A stretch of DNA of 64,000 nt. Origin: Gamarada debralockiae (lineage: Eukaryota; Ascomycota; Leotiomycetes; Helotiales; Hyphodiscaceae). The notes beneath the pieces were generated by a model, which was given only the letters and a program-made list of their open reading frames with translations, was not told the origin of the DNA and made no database searches. Where the stretch lies: NCBI GenBank assembly GCA_002803225.1, contig NXFV01000710.1, positions 33,828 to 97,827 of the forward strand, read 5' to 3'. The stretch's first letter is position 1, and every line of letters begins with the position of its first letter. A program made the position numbers and the translations under genes. Positions 1-11,287 of this stretch are shown here, one piece after another.

Positions 1-16
1 AATGCCCTCCTCAGTC

Positions 17-2076
17 TCAGCCTCGGGATTTTAACTCTCTTAGAACCACCCATGATGACAACAGCATCAGCGTACATTGAGACCAGTTGTTGGTGCGAAA
101 ACAGTTCTCTACAGCTTCGTCAGAGAGCGGATTTTCCCTCCCATGTTTTACTCTTTCTTCGTATATAATCTGATGCTTGTGTCTCTTTCGGGTTCGCAAT
201 GCAGCTGCCTTCCGCAATCCTGTACTCTGAGCTGTAGACAACTCCTGCCGGTCTCCAAAATAGTATTTCACGCCGTCGTAAAGTTCTTGACGACGTTGAT
301 CGGCGAGGGCTCTACCAGGAATATCTTTGCCCTTATGCCATTCTCTCAATCCTTCCGCGGAGACTGATTCTAGCGTTCCATCGTCAAGGTGCACCTTGAT
401 TTGCTTATCGGAGGGTGGGTTTTCCTTTGCAGCCTGTTTTCTAGCTCGGCGACCTCGTGATGATTTAAGATCTGCGGCATCCGCCTCTTGCTGCTGAAGA
501 GCCTGCCGATTTTCGAAATAATGTCTTGCACCATCTATAAGTTCTTGGCGACTTCGCTTGAAGAGGGTTGTTCTACCAGGGACAAATTTGCCCTTGTGCC
601 ATTCCCTGAACCCTTCTTTAGAGACTGACCTGAGCGTTCCGCGGTCAAAGTGCTCTTTCAACCGCTCATCAGAGAGTGGGCTATTCCTTGCAGCCGCTGT
701 TCTTGACTTTTTGGCTGCTACGGATTGTAACAGGGCCTTATTATACCTTGCGATTTCCTTTTCGTCGCCTTCTGCCCTCAGAGCCTTCTTCTTCTCGCTT
801 CTCCGTAATTCCATCTTTGCTTGTGTTATTGTGATCGGGTCCCCGTTTTCGAGCCAGGAGACAAATCTGTTTCGGACAGCCTTTCTATGTGTGATCCATC
901 CTAGGGCCGCATCGACTGGCACTACGCGACTTGGATGGGCACTATCACATGTACGGCACCAGCGGAGACGTGTTACATATAGCCCAGATGAGACTTCGTA
1001 TGACGGATTTGGATCCAGCCGTACAGTGTCTGGGTGGTCGCATTTAGGGCATTTGATCCATACAATTGGATTGTCGCCGAGGGTAGGATCCGCAGGTCGT
1101 ATAAAGCCTTGGAACGTAGAACCCCAAATGGCTTCTGCGCGCCCACCGTTATACTCCCGACAACCTGGATAGGCCTGGAATAAAGGGATAGCAACGTTAA
1201 GGTGCTCACTTATATCAGGAACTGCGAATCTCTGCCCTAGGAACCTTTTTAAGGTCGCTGAAGGAAGGGTGCGGAATCTGAGAGCAAAGAGCATCTCTAG
1301 CAAACTAAGTACTGGTGGTTCATGAACAGCTTCGAGACCCAAGTTCCTGCAGCCGGCCAGCAAGATCCAACGATCGTTACGGTGGGGCATCTTCCATACC
1401 TCGTTGTGAAGAGATTTCGTGCTGTGCTTGCGAACAATGTGACGGTGGATTCGACTTGCAACGTGATGAGAGGCGCCTACGTAGAGCCAGTACACATTCG
1501 AAAAGGTGGTATCCCAGATGACATGAAGATAAATCCCAGAGAAGTTGTACCGCGTCGCCTTTTCAGCATCAAGCCTTTTTAGCGTTTCAAGACTAACGCA
1601 ACCGGTATCTAGAACAAAAGTTTGGAGATCCAAATCAATTGCTTCAAGCATATATCTCTCAATTTTCCTCCGCCCTAACGAGGATACAAATTTGTTGAAA
1701 ATCGGGTAAGTTCCGTTGAATGGTCGCTCTCTACTATCAATGTTTCTCAGCATTTCCTGAAGTATGGAAAGATGTTCGTCTTTGTCGCTTCTCAGTATTG
1801 TTGTAGGTGCCTGTCGTTGCATTACTAGTCGATGCGACTTCGAAATCGTCTGGCGGTGAGCAAGTGGCACTTGCTGATAGTTGATATGACGCTATTGAAG
1901 CTACGACTGCCACTTACACGTAAACGGTCGAATGCGTTTGGTAAGGAAGAATCATCCACATCCTCATAATCTGGTCCCTGGAAATCCTCATCCTCATCCT
2001 CCTCTTTGCAGAGATCGGAGACTTCAGAGTCAGACAGTTGCGCTTTATCTTCCGAGCCAAGGGCGAAGACATTCAT
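17..2076 (-). CDS. GIY-YIG nuclease-domain protein with zinc-binding motif and C-terminal repeats
   Basis: The main open frame (17-1870) has no ATG at its 5' end. An upstream acidic ORF starting at ATG 2076 joins it through a GTAAGT donor at 1917 and an acceptor before 1873 or 1849 (both keep frame), giving about 660-670 aa. Seen, numbered in the long exon: a GIY motif near residue 112, YVG near 130, Arg 140 and a candidate catalytic Glu at 192, which is the order of a GIY-YIG endonuclease core. A CPKC...CRTC pair (about 274-308) could bind zinc. Two copies of a roughly 55-residue repeat with a core REWHKGK..PGR...QEL..G..YYF motif lie at about 397-456 and 485-544, and a third degenerate start of the repeat lies near 580. 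Known: GIY-YIG domains cut DNA in repair proteins and mobile elements. Inferred: a nuclear nuclease-like protein; substrate unknown. The C-terminal third repeat looks truncated, so the 3' end may be altered. Confidence 0.6.
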
Positions 2077-2323
2077 TGCGTTAGAGCTTAAAAATCACGA
2101 ATTAAACGGTTTTAAGATTGATTGACTGATTGATTGATTGAAACCAAAATACCTTATTAGATACTGTTTGAAGTGTGAAAGAGATCTAGGCTATTTTGGG
2201 CTTAGTCATACGTTAGCGTCATTTCTAGGGGAAAACCGTCCAGATTTTCGACTCCAACCCCCACAACACAACATTCAAACACAGCCGACAATCTGTTTCC
2301 CAACCCCCTCCAAAGCAGCAGCC

Positions 2324-4055
2324 ATGCCTCAAAAACGGAAGCGGAGCAATGATGATGATAAAGAAGAAGAAGAAGAAGAAGAAGAAGAAGAAGCAACGAA
2401 ATTGAAGAGCCTGACAAATGGCGACCCGTCGTCCACGGTCTCTACCACTCTTCCAGGCGCCGACGGACGTGTAGATCTCGCCAACCTCCACTACCCCCTC
2501 TCTACACTCGCGACAGATCCTGTCACGTTCGCAGAGCTCGATCTTGCTCCGAAGACGGCTCAAGCAATCAATGCGATGGGTTTCACCGAACTGACCCCGA
2601 TTCAGCGTAAAGCTATCCCACCCATCCTCGCAGGACGCGATGTTCTTGGTGCTGCCAAAACGGGCTCAGGGAAAACACTTGCGTTTCTGATACCAGCGGT
2701 AGAGCTTCTACACTCGCTGCGCTTCAAGCCTAGGAATGGCACTGGCGTTCTTATTGTGTCGCCGACCAGAGAGCTTGCTTTGCAAATGTTTGGTGTTGCA
2801 AGAGAACTTATGGCACACCACTCCCAGGTACGACTTCTTCGCTCGTGGTTCTCATGGTTGCCGCTAGCATACTAAAGTTCTATAGACGTGTGGTATCATC
2901 ATGGGCGGAGCAAACAGATCTGCTGAAGCCACCAAGCTCACAACTGGCCTCAACTTGCTTATTGCTACACCTGGTCGCCTACTCGATCATCTTCAAAATA
3001 CAAAGGGATTTGTCTACAAGAATCTTAGGACGCTTGTAATTGACGAAGCAGATCGAATTCTAGATGCAGGCTTCGAGGACGAAATGAGGGCTATTGTGAA
3101 AATTCTTCCCGATTCCAGGCAAACCGCACTCTTCTCTGCTACGCAAACCACAAAAGTCGAAGACCTCGCACGAGTGTCCCTCCGACCTGGCCCTTTATAC
3201 ATCAACGTTGAAGAAGCGATGGAACACAGCACAGTCAAGGGTCTAGAGCAAGGCTATATTGTGTGCCCGTCTGATTTGCGCTTCCGTCTTTTGTTTACCG
3301 TCTTAAAAAGACATCTGGCAAAGAAAAAGAAGATCATCGTCTTTTTTTCAAGCTGCAATTGCGTCAAGTACTACGAAGAACTGCTCAATTATATCGATCT
3401 TCCGGTCTTGGCTTTGCATGGTCAACAGAAGCAACAGCGACGGACGGCCAATTTTTTCAGCTTCGTAAACGCTACAGAGGGCGTCCTTATATGCACTGAT
3501 GTTGCTGCTCGCGGACTTGATGTAAGTTAACTTTTCGTTGATCAATATTATGGTGTGCGTCTTCTAACCTTGATTTAGATCCCCGCTGTTGACTGGATTA
3601 TTCAGTTTGATGCGCCTGACGAGCCGCGTAGCTATATCCATCGTGTTGGCCGCACGGCACGAGGGACCAATGGGAAGGGGAAGTCTGTCCTCGTCCTTCA
3701 TCCATCGGAAGTGGGGTTTGTGCAATATTTGACGAATGCACGGGTTCCGCTTGTTGAGTACGACATTCCGAAGCTCATTAACATCCAAGCTCAGCTAGAG
3801 AAGTTGATCGCATCCAACTACTACCTGAATCGCGCCGCCAAAGAGGGCTTCCGAAGCTACCTCGCTGCTTATGCGGCACATAGCTTAAGGAGCGTTTTTG
3901 ATGTACAGAAGCTTGATCTTGCGGCAGTTGGGAAAAGCTTTGGATTTAGGGTGCCGCCAAAAGTAGACATTGTTTTAGGTGCTCGCATGGCTAAGAGCAA
4001 GCGGCCAGCCAAAAGGAGGGCGTATGGAAGCCAACCACGACAGCGATCAGGCTAG
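2324..4055 (+). CDS. HAS1: DEAD-box ATP-dependent RNA helicase Has1
   Basis: Three exons, 2324-2827, 2886-3521 and 3579-4055, give 538 aa. Introns have donors GTACGA and GTAAGT and acceptors TAG, and the reading frame is continuous. Motifs in order: Q-motif region around Phe87-Gln94, Walker A AKTGSGKT (111-118), PTREL (147-151), GG and TPGR, DEAD (221-224), SAT (252-254), then the helicase C domain with TDVAARGLD and HRVGRTARG. The text around [13 protein letters not shown] and the basic tail match the Has1/DDX18 subfamily. Known role: nucleolar RNA helicase for 40S and 60S ribosomal subunit assembly. The N-terminus has a poly-Glu run encoded by a GAA microsatellite. The start is the first ATG in frame after the 5' leader. 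A housekeeping gene, apparently intact. Confidence 0.93.
2361..2393 (+). repeat. GAA trinucleotide microsatellite inside the Has1 coding region
   Basis: About ten consecutive GAA/AAG units encode the poly-glutamate run in the Has1 N-terminus. It is likely to vary in length between strains without changing frame. Confidence 0.9.
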
Positions 4056-5178
4056 ATCTATTTCCCCAGAAATGATGTTCAATATATGAAAAGAGCAGAC
4101 GCTGTCCTTGCCTTATTGTAGCAAGAGAGTACTTCGTAGCACAGGGCACATTGTCGAGCCCATCGATAACCTGGTACCAGCCGTGGTTTATATCGTCTAG
4201 CAACGTCAGGAGCTCGACTGCAATATTAATTAGCTTAGCCAAAACATCGGGAATGAATTCATCTTGCCATAGCTCGCTCGGGCGCTGTAGATGTTGAAGT
4301 GACTCGTACAGTTGCAAACGGCATCCGCAAACCGGGAAATTGGTCAAAAAAATCACTGATCGCTAACCTTGTCAAAGTAGTCAAAAACTGGTCAATGGCG
4401 TCAAAATCTTTTTAGAGATGCCATTGACCAGTTTTTGACCAGTCTTTGACATCAATATAAATTACACAATTGCCATTGGCTGGTCAATGACCACTGCTGA
4501 TTAGTCAAAGACTAGTCACTGACATCAGAGAATCGCAATTGACGATTTATATATATCACGTGATTAAACACGTGACTTCGGATCGGAATTATAATTACCC
4601 TTTGATGTTCCTTGAATTATTTTGACTCGGTAGCTATACCAATTAATAGGGCGCAACGCTAATAATTAATAAACTTTAAAATCAATTGATTCAGCGAAAT
4701 TATATGCGCGCGTGTATCAAAGAAAAGTGGGTGACCCATCAACTCGGCCACGCGCAGGCCCTCTAATTCCAGGACGGATACTCGAGGTGCTTTTGGAATA
4801 AGCCCCCACGGAGCAAGTGTTTCTCTGCAAAATTCTGAATTAAATCAAAAATATAGGCTTCTATTCGCGATAAGAGGCCCAAAGCGTGACTCGGCCTAAC
4901 CTTTCTGAAGAAAGAGCTCCGAGAAGCTACTTCACACTCCCACAAAGGATGAGGGGTTTTGGTCATCGGTTGCCCTTATCATCCAATTACCCCGCCTGCT
5001 CCCCTCTCGGCCCGAACCTGCATAACGTGTGCCCAATCACTGGAACTGCATGTCGGATCGCTCTTTTTCGAACACTGCAAGCACATTAATTATACCGAAA
5101 GATATGCCAGATACTGTATAAGGCGGCTCGGTCCGCGCAATTCATTTCCATTGTGCAACGTCAGCACATCTAGTTGAG
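4056..5178. other. AT-rich intergenic region with TCAA/GGTCA repeats and two CACGTG boxes
   Basis: No convincing gene. From about 4345 to 4530 the DNA is rich in GTCAAA and TGGTCA words and contains a perfect 20-bp inverted repeat (separate entry). CACGTG palindromes lie at 4557 and 4569, about 600 bp before the P450 start. A minus-strand ORF at 3991-4356 overlaps the Has1 3' end. It contains a hydrophobic stretch followed by IDGLDN, vaguely like a NACHT Walker B, but there is no P-loop, so it is not called as a gene. Confidence 0.5.
4380..4439. repeat. Perfect 20-bp inverted repeat (hairpin)
   Basis: The arms 4380-4399 and 4420-4439 are exact reverse complements, separated by 20 nt. The sequence on both sides repeats the same TCAAA/TGGTCA words. 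It could be the remnant of a palindromic miniature element or a transposon terminus. No target-site duplication was identified. Confidence 0.75.
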
Positions 5179-6921
5179 ATGATAATCCCTCAGATTGCAG
5201 CTTCGTCTGTCCTCGCTGGGGTGATCTCACTCACGGTATTGAGTGTGATCTGGACAGTTCTTCAGCGCCTCTTCCTCAGCCCAATCGCAAACTTTCCGGG
5301 GCCTAAAGTTGCAGCTGCTACTTGGTGGTAAGTCTACCGACCACTACCTCCCAGTCTCGTTCTGAACTCTCAAAACCAGGTACGAGATCTATTATGATGT
5401 GATTCTCGGGGGTAGATACTGGTCCAAAATCCGAGAGCTCCACGAGATCTACGGTCCCGTGATACGAATTAACCCCTACGAACTTCACATCTCGGACCCA
5501 GAATTTGTTGACACTATTTATGCTTCCGCCGCTTCTGGTCTCAAGAGAGATAAATGGGAATGGGCTCACAGATATCTTGGTGTTCCAGACTCATCTCTGG
5601 CCACATGGACTCATGATCATCATCGCTTGAGAAGGGCAGCCTTGGGTCCGTTCTTCTCCACTGCTTCTGTGAGGAATTTACAACCTGTTCTCGACAAGAT
5701 TGTGAATCGAATGATGGAGAGATTTCAGGATTATCAGAACAGCGGTGATATTATGATTGTCAATCAAGCTATGGCGGCTTTTGCCAATGGTCGGTCCTCA
5801 TTTCCTCTATCCTGTCCAGCTCTAACCCATTCGTAGACGTGGTCACAACATATTGCTTCGGTCGTTCTCATGACCTACTGAGCGAGCCAGACTTCCATCC
5901 CGCCACTTACAACAATATTGAAGGCGGATTGAAAATGGGACCTCTCTTGAAGCACAACTACTGGATGATGCAACTCCTTCAGTCATTGCCTGAATGGCTA
6001 TCAGCTTGGCTGGTGCCTCCTTATGGTGACTTTGTCCGAGAGAAAAATGTTCGACTGCTTCCCTCTCCCCTCCTCCCCAACCCAACTCAAGCGCCCTATG
6101 CTAACACGTCCCAGGGTTTCGGCATCCAAGCTAAGGAAATTATGGAATCCTCAAGATCCCCAACGAAAGAAACAGAACACCTCACAATATTCCACGAGAT
6201 CCTAGACAGCAAATTACCTCCCAAAGAAAAGGATCTCAGCAGATTAGCAACAGAAGGCATCTTGTTAGTGTCAGCTGGAACTATGACTACCACATGGACA
6301 ATCTCTGTTGGCATTTATCATCTTTTAACCGCGCCACCTGTCCTTCAGAAACTACGTGCAGAACTGGAAGCCGCAATTCCTGATCCATCGGAGCCTGCTC
6401 CGCTTGCACTGCTAGAATCACTTCCATACCTCAAAGGCGTCGTGTTCGAGAGTCTCCGTCTCGCTTACGGAGTTACAAACCGTCTTGCACGTATCGCCCA
6501 CGAGCCCATGCAATACACAGACAAGTCATCAGGTCAAACATGGATTATACCCGCCGGCACACCTTGCAGTTCCATCTCTCTCCTCATCCACTCCGATCCT
6601 TCCGTCTTCTTCCAGCCAAAGGAATTCCGTCCGGAAAGGTGGATTGAGAATCCGCGATTGGATAAATATTTGGTCTCGTTTAGTAAAGGAACGAGACAAT
6701 GTGTTGGGAAGAGTTTGGCCTATGCGGAGGTTTATTTAATGATGGCGAAGGTGTTTAGAGATTTTGGGACAAGAGAGTGTAGGTTGGATGGGGATAAAGG
6801 AATGCTCGAGTTGTTTGAAACGGATCAGAGAGATGTAGAGCCTGTGGGTGATTTTCAGATTCCGATTGTTTGGGAGGGGAGTAAGGGGGTTAGGATGAGG
6901 GTTTTGAGCGTGGATACGTGA
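5179..6921 (+). CDS. Cytochrome P450 monooxygenase (trichodiene oxygenase-like group)
   Basis: Exons 5179-5327, 5380-5789 and 5837-6921; a further in-frame intron 6049-6114 (CTAAC branch, CAG acceptor, weak GTTCGA donor) is likely, giving about 525 aa. Seen: an N-terminal membrane anchor (residues about 8-30), a proline hinge NFPGPK, helix-C text typical of the group (FFSTASVRNLQP), an I-helix SAGTMTTTW, an ESLR (ExxR) motif, PERW, and the heme loop FSKGTRQCVG with the cysteine ligand. The I-helix has Met where most P450s have Asp or Glu before Thr. Known: ER-bound haem-thiolate monooxygenases needing a P450 reductase. Substrate unknown. It stands alone with no obvious pathway partners next to it. 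Confidence 0.85.
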
Positions 6922-8243
6922 TAAATCTACGTCCAAATCGGGGGCTTACTTGTTTCATGCTCTGGCGTATGCATTTTCGCGTAAAGTTGATGTATGGACA
7001 CAATTCAACACGTTGGCAGAATAGGGGGCTTTAGCGAGTGCTAAGTGCTGATTAGCGAGATGCGGGCACAAATTAGGGGCTATAAGTGCTGTAAGCTTAT
7101 GTTCCACCCCCTCAGCCACACCAATAACTTAATCATTGATGACTCACCACCGATGTCACCCATGATCGTCTTGCTCAAAGTAGACATAACTCAGGTGTCG
7201 TGTCTATTTTCAATGGATTCAGTGGATTTAGCTCTCCTCTAATTGTTCTCGCTCACTCTCTAGAAGAATCACACGACGGCTGCTCCACCAAGCAAGTGGA
7301 CAGTAAACTGTTGAAGCACATACTCGTACACTTCAAACCGCAAACTCTACCAATGTCATGCCGCAGGTAAGCTCTCAATCGCGGAAATTTTCACCATACA
7401 TCCCAATCTTACTCTCTTCAGGGCCGGTGCGACCAACTTGGTGGGTACCGCGGTAGTGTAGATCACGCCCTGTGTAACTGCTAATGTTAGTATTACAACA
7501 GCTGTGTGAAGAAACATGCAAGTCTATTCCATCTATTGTCCTGTAGCCTTATGTCTTACTCTCCCAGGCCAAGAATCACGACCACGAAAACTTCCTAACA
7601 CTACCATGGCGACCAGAACACTAATCCCCAACAAAACTGCATGCCGACGCGGTTGTTGGTTGGGAAGGCTATCGTGCACCAAGTCAGTGTCCTTGACTTC
7701 TATTCCCCTCGGCAGCTTACCGACCTCAGGCATATGGAGTCACCTTGATCTTGTGCTATAGCTTAAGAGATATGCAACTCTTGGTGATGCGCATTTGGAA
7801 ACTGGACAATTCCTATGAAAAGGTAATAGTAGGTGGAAGTGCGTTGAACAAACAACAACACTGTGCCAGGCGGCTTAGGATAGGACACCTTGTGGCCAAT
7901 CACTCCTCGACACGCTCAGTTACCTTATTTCGGCACCTCAAAATACCTGAATCGCATCTCTATTCGGCTCGCTGCATCAAGCCACTGCTTTTTTACTCGC
8001 TGGAGAAGTTGGAACCGTCTAGTACTCGATCGATTAGACGTAGGGAAATTCAGGATCAACTTCCTGGAGCAGATATGATCTTTGAGGAACGCTGAAGGAA
8101 ATGGAAATGACCGAAATCACAACCAGTATCAAAATCTAAGGCGTGCCATCCGCCTGGCTCAATTCGCTCCATTCATGCCAACAATTGAGTTCATACAATG
8201 CGATGCCATATATGCCCCTTTCTGCCCGGTGAAAATGCCAAAA
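6922..8243. other. Intergenic region without a recognised gene
   Basis: Only short ORFs. A minus-strand 66-aa ORF (7533-7733) has a plausible single membrane helix (AVLLGISVLVAMVVLG) after a polar N-terminus and could be an exon or a relic, but nothing around it extends the gene convincingly. Confidence 0.4.
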
Positions 8244-8330
8244 ACAATCGCTCATTCTACTTGAGCAAATCACTGATCTCTGCCGCGACATTCTTATTCC
8301 GGGTCTCACTAGCCTTGTCAAGGGGCTCGC
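8244..8330 (-). repeat. Duplicated fragment of the Doa1 gene 3' end
   Basis: Read on the minus strand this segment encodes a near copy of the last ~18 codons of the neighbouring Doa1/PLAA gene (ETRNKNVAAEISDLLK then stop, versus EPRNKNVAAEIGDLLK then stop) and continues into similar 3' flank. The intact counterpart is at about 8597-8680. It is a short local duplication, non-functional by itself. Confidence 0.8.
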
Positions 8331-8606
8331 ATTTCAGGGAATTCTAGTTCACATGGACATTATCCCTCGCTGGAGCGGCGTGAGCACTTGCTCTTGAATC
8401 GTTTTGAGCAATTTGAGATTCATGAGCTGAAATGGATCGAGCGATCGGATTTGAATCGTTCACTTGGATTCAACCATTAGGATTCAATCGCTGATATGAA
8501 TTGAAGGATTGGGTTCTAGTATTGCTATGTTAATCTAGGGCTCGCTTTTGGCGCATGAAAGCTCTATTGGAAATGCTAAAAATAAATAAATAAATAATTG
8601 CTCAAT
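8331..8606. repeat. 3' flank of doa1 rich in TTGAGCGATT/AATCGTTCA words
   Basis: Between the duplicated fragment and the true Doa1 stop are several half and full copies of the short palindromic motif seen across 8-14 kb, around 8396-8420, 8430-8470 and 8597-8625. The last copy straddles the Doa1 stop codon. Confidence 0.55.
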
Positions 8607-11287
8607 CTACTTGAGCAAATCGCCTATCTCCGCCGCCACATTCTTATTCCGGGGCTCCCCGGCCTTGCCCAATGCCGTCGCGATACTCTTCTCGATGCCA
8701 TACACATCTTTGGCAGCACTCCGGACTTCATCACCCAGGAACAGTAACGTTCCGGTAGCCACCAAAGCCCGGAAGATAACTTCTGAATCCGTTTGAGCGA
8801 TTAGAATTTTGCCCAGACTATCGATAATCGCAAGAACGTATTCGAAGGATGCGGCGGTAGCGCTCGAGTTGAAGTATACCGCGTAGTTGATGTAAAGCGT
8901 CGTGATTGCGATAAGTAAGTTACGGTTGGTACTGGTTCTGGAAAGCTGACCGGAAGCGAGCGATTGGATTTGCTCAAATTCGGATGTAGCTAAGGCCCGG
9001 CCTTCGACAGACGTGAAGAGGTTGGCAAAAGCTCGAACAGCCATCATGACGTGATTCTCTGCGGGAGGTTGCTGCTCGGTCACGGCCGATACTAAGATTG
9101 TGATGAAATTGGTGCCATTTGGGAGGGTATAGGCGGCGGTCATTGGTGCTACGGCGAGCAAACGAAGAAGATCTAAGCCAGGAAGACGATCGCCGTAGGG
9201 CCAAGCCGTCGAGATCTTGATCGCGAGCTCAAGTCCTCCAGACACGGATTGTGAGGTCTTCGTAGGCCCGACGGACTCTAAGTGCTTCGCAAGGTTGGAT
9301 AGAATCGTCAGCTCGGTGGGGTTGAGCGACACATCTTTTCGGCCATTGTCAATAAGTGAACGATTCAATTCCTGGATCTTCTTATGCATTGGTAGTATCC
9401 GGACAACTAAGATATCGAGATAGTTCTTCTGAGGTAAGCTCTTGGGACGGGCAGCAGCAGGAGTAGGAGCCGAGTCACCACCAGGTCGATATCGGTTGTC
9501 GCTGCCCCATGGATCTGAACCTGGGGCAGAGGGTGTTTCTAATTGCTGACCCAGGGTGGCGCCTTGGGTATTTGAGGTAATGAAGTTGGCTACCTGGTCG
9601 AGGTACGAGATAGGCAGCTTATTATTCTCAATGAACTTCGTCGCGGCTTCGTATGGGTTTTGAGAGAGGTTGTAGGGCAGCTTGAGCGGAGGTTTGCCAT
9701 CTTCGATATCGACATCAAAGACATAGTCGTATTCTTTGCCCATGTAGTCAACCTTCTTGCCACTGCTGCCAACAGCATCGACCACTGTACCGACGTTGAC
9801 CCATTGCTGGGCACCTGTTAAATACAATCAGCATGCGGACAAGGGGAATTAGATCGTTAGTTTCAATCGTTCAGACAGATTGAACAATCAGGATTCATGC
9901 GGATGAAGGAAAGTTAATAGTAGATTTCAATTATTCAAATGCATTGAGCGAACTGCGTGTGTGCGGATGATGGAGAAGTGTATCGCAATTTCAATCGTTG
10001 AGAAATATTGAACGACTTACCTGCGGACCAGGTGTGGGCCGTCACAGAGCCGTTTAACTCCCGGATCATCTGAACCTGACCCTCCTTCGTTCCAGCCTTC
10101 TGCGTGAGGAACTCCGGTCCAGGGAGTTTCTCCTTGTTGACCTCGCCCAGTTGCTGTTGTGGTATCGAGGACTCCTTGACAGAATCTTCAAATTGCTTGG
10201 TTGTCTCGGCATCCGCTGCTCGTTCGGGAGTCCTAGTAAAGACTCGGACCACTCTATCGCTGGCTCCAGAAACGATGTCTCCATTCTCAGGGCAAACCGC
10301 AACGCCCCAAACAGATATTGCAGGGTGAGTGATGGTTTGTATGCACTCGTTGCCCTTCCAAACCCGAAGAGTCCGATCTTCGCCTGAACTGACAAGCTCG
10401 CCCGAGGGTGTTGATGCTAGTGAATAAATGAAAGCTTCATGTCCATGTAATTCACCCACTTGCTTGCCACCGACTGTCCAAAGGCGAATGATACCATCGT
10501 TGGAAGCTGAGGCAAAGTCCGCACCTGCGTAAATTCCGGAATAAGCAATTGCACAATAAAAGTGAAAGATTGGAATAGGTGGCACGAATATATACCAGAA
10601 GGATGACCCTGTGGAAGCTTGCACAAAGCTCGCACAGGATCTTGACTTCCTCTGAACGATCGAAGTAGCTTTCCAGAGATGTGGAAAACCCGAATGTATG
10701 TGTCTGCGCAACCGGTAATAATGGTCTCGGAATCAAAGGCTAGAACAGCCCAGACACTGCCTTCATGGCCTTTCAATACAGCCTCGCATTCCCACTTTCC
10801 GACTGGCCAAATCCGTGCTTCAGCATCCCATGATCCACTGACTATAAATTTGCCAGCAGGATCAACGTCCAAGGCGCAAACGTTGTGGCTATGACCCAGA
10901 AGAAGAGCCTCAGCATTGTCTTCGGGCTTCTTTGAAGGTAACCGTACTTCAATTACCGTATCCTTGCCGCCTGATATGATGAGTCCTTCGGAGAACTGAG
11001 ATGTTGGTGGTAGGTAGGTTACGCAGTTGACGAACGCAGTCGCATGCGAGGAAATCGTCGCATCATAAACCGGTGGGTTGTCAGAGAGGAGATTCCATAA
11101 TCGGACTGTGCCGTCGCGCGAAGCTGAAATAACTGCTTTGGAGGTAGGGAAGCACACGCCGCGAACCTGAATTGTTCATATCAGTACAGAGATTCGGTGG
11201 TAGCTCTGATATATAGTATGGAGAAGGAGGGAGGGAGCTCACATCATCCTCATGGCCCGAAAGTGAGGCGGACAGTTTGTACTCCAT
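8607..11287 (-). CDS. doa1: Doa1/Ufd3/PLAA ubiquitin-binding WD40-PFU-PUL protein
   Basis: Four exons on the minus strand: 11287-11243, 11166-10596, 10524-10021 and 9814-8607, giving 775 aa. All junctions keep frame with GTGAGC, GTATAT and GTAAGT donors and CAG acceptors. N-terminal WD40 repeats (about residues 1-300; e.g. SASRDGTVRLWNLL, SGSWDAEARIWPV, SASNDGIIRLWTV) precede a PFU domain (about 345-450; QMIRELNGSVTAHTWSAG, then FDVDIEDG) and a C-terminal PUL domain (about 515-775). This order is specific to Doa1/PLAA, which binds ubiquitin and the Cdc48/p97 C-terminus in ubiquitin homeostasis and ribophagy. Intron 3 (9815-10020, 206 nt) is about three times longer than the other introns and carries three short palindromes. 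Intact. Confidence 0.93.
9864..10017. repeat. Three short imperfect palindromes inside doa1 intron 3
   Basis: Copies at about 9864-9889, 9928-9951 and 9992-10017 follow the pattern CAATCGTTCA - about 6 nt - TTGAACGA(TT). Each can fold into a small hairpin. The same unit occurs in intron 3 of the STRAP gene and in flanking DNA. Confidence 0.75.

Noticed and set aside
2202..2563. Minus-strand ORFs with poly-Leu or poly-Phe over the GAA repeat
   Set aside because: They are translations of the microsatellite on the opposite strand of the Has1 gene.
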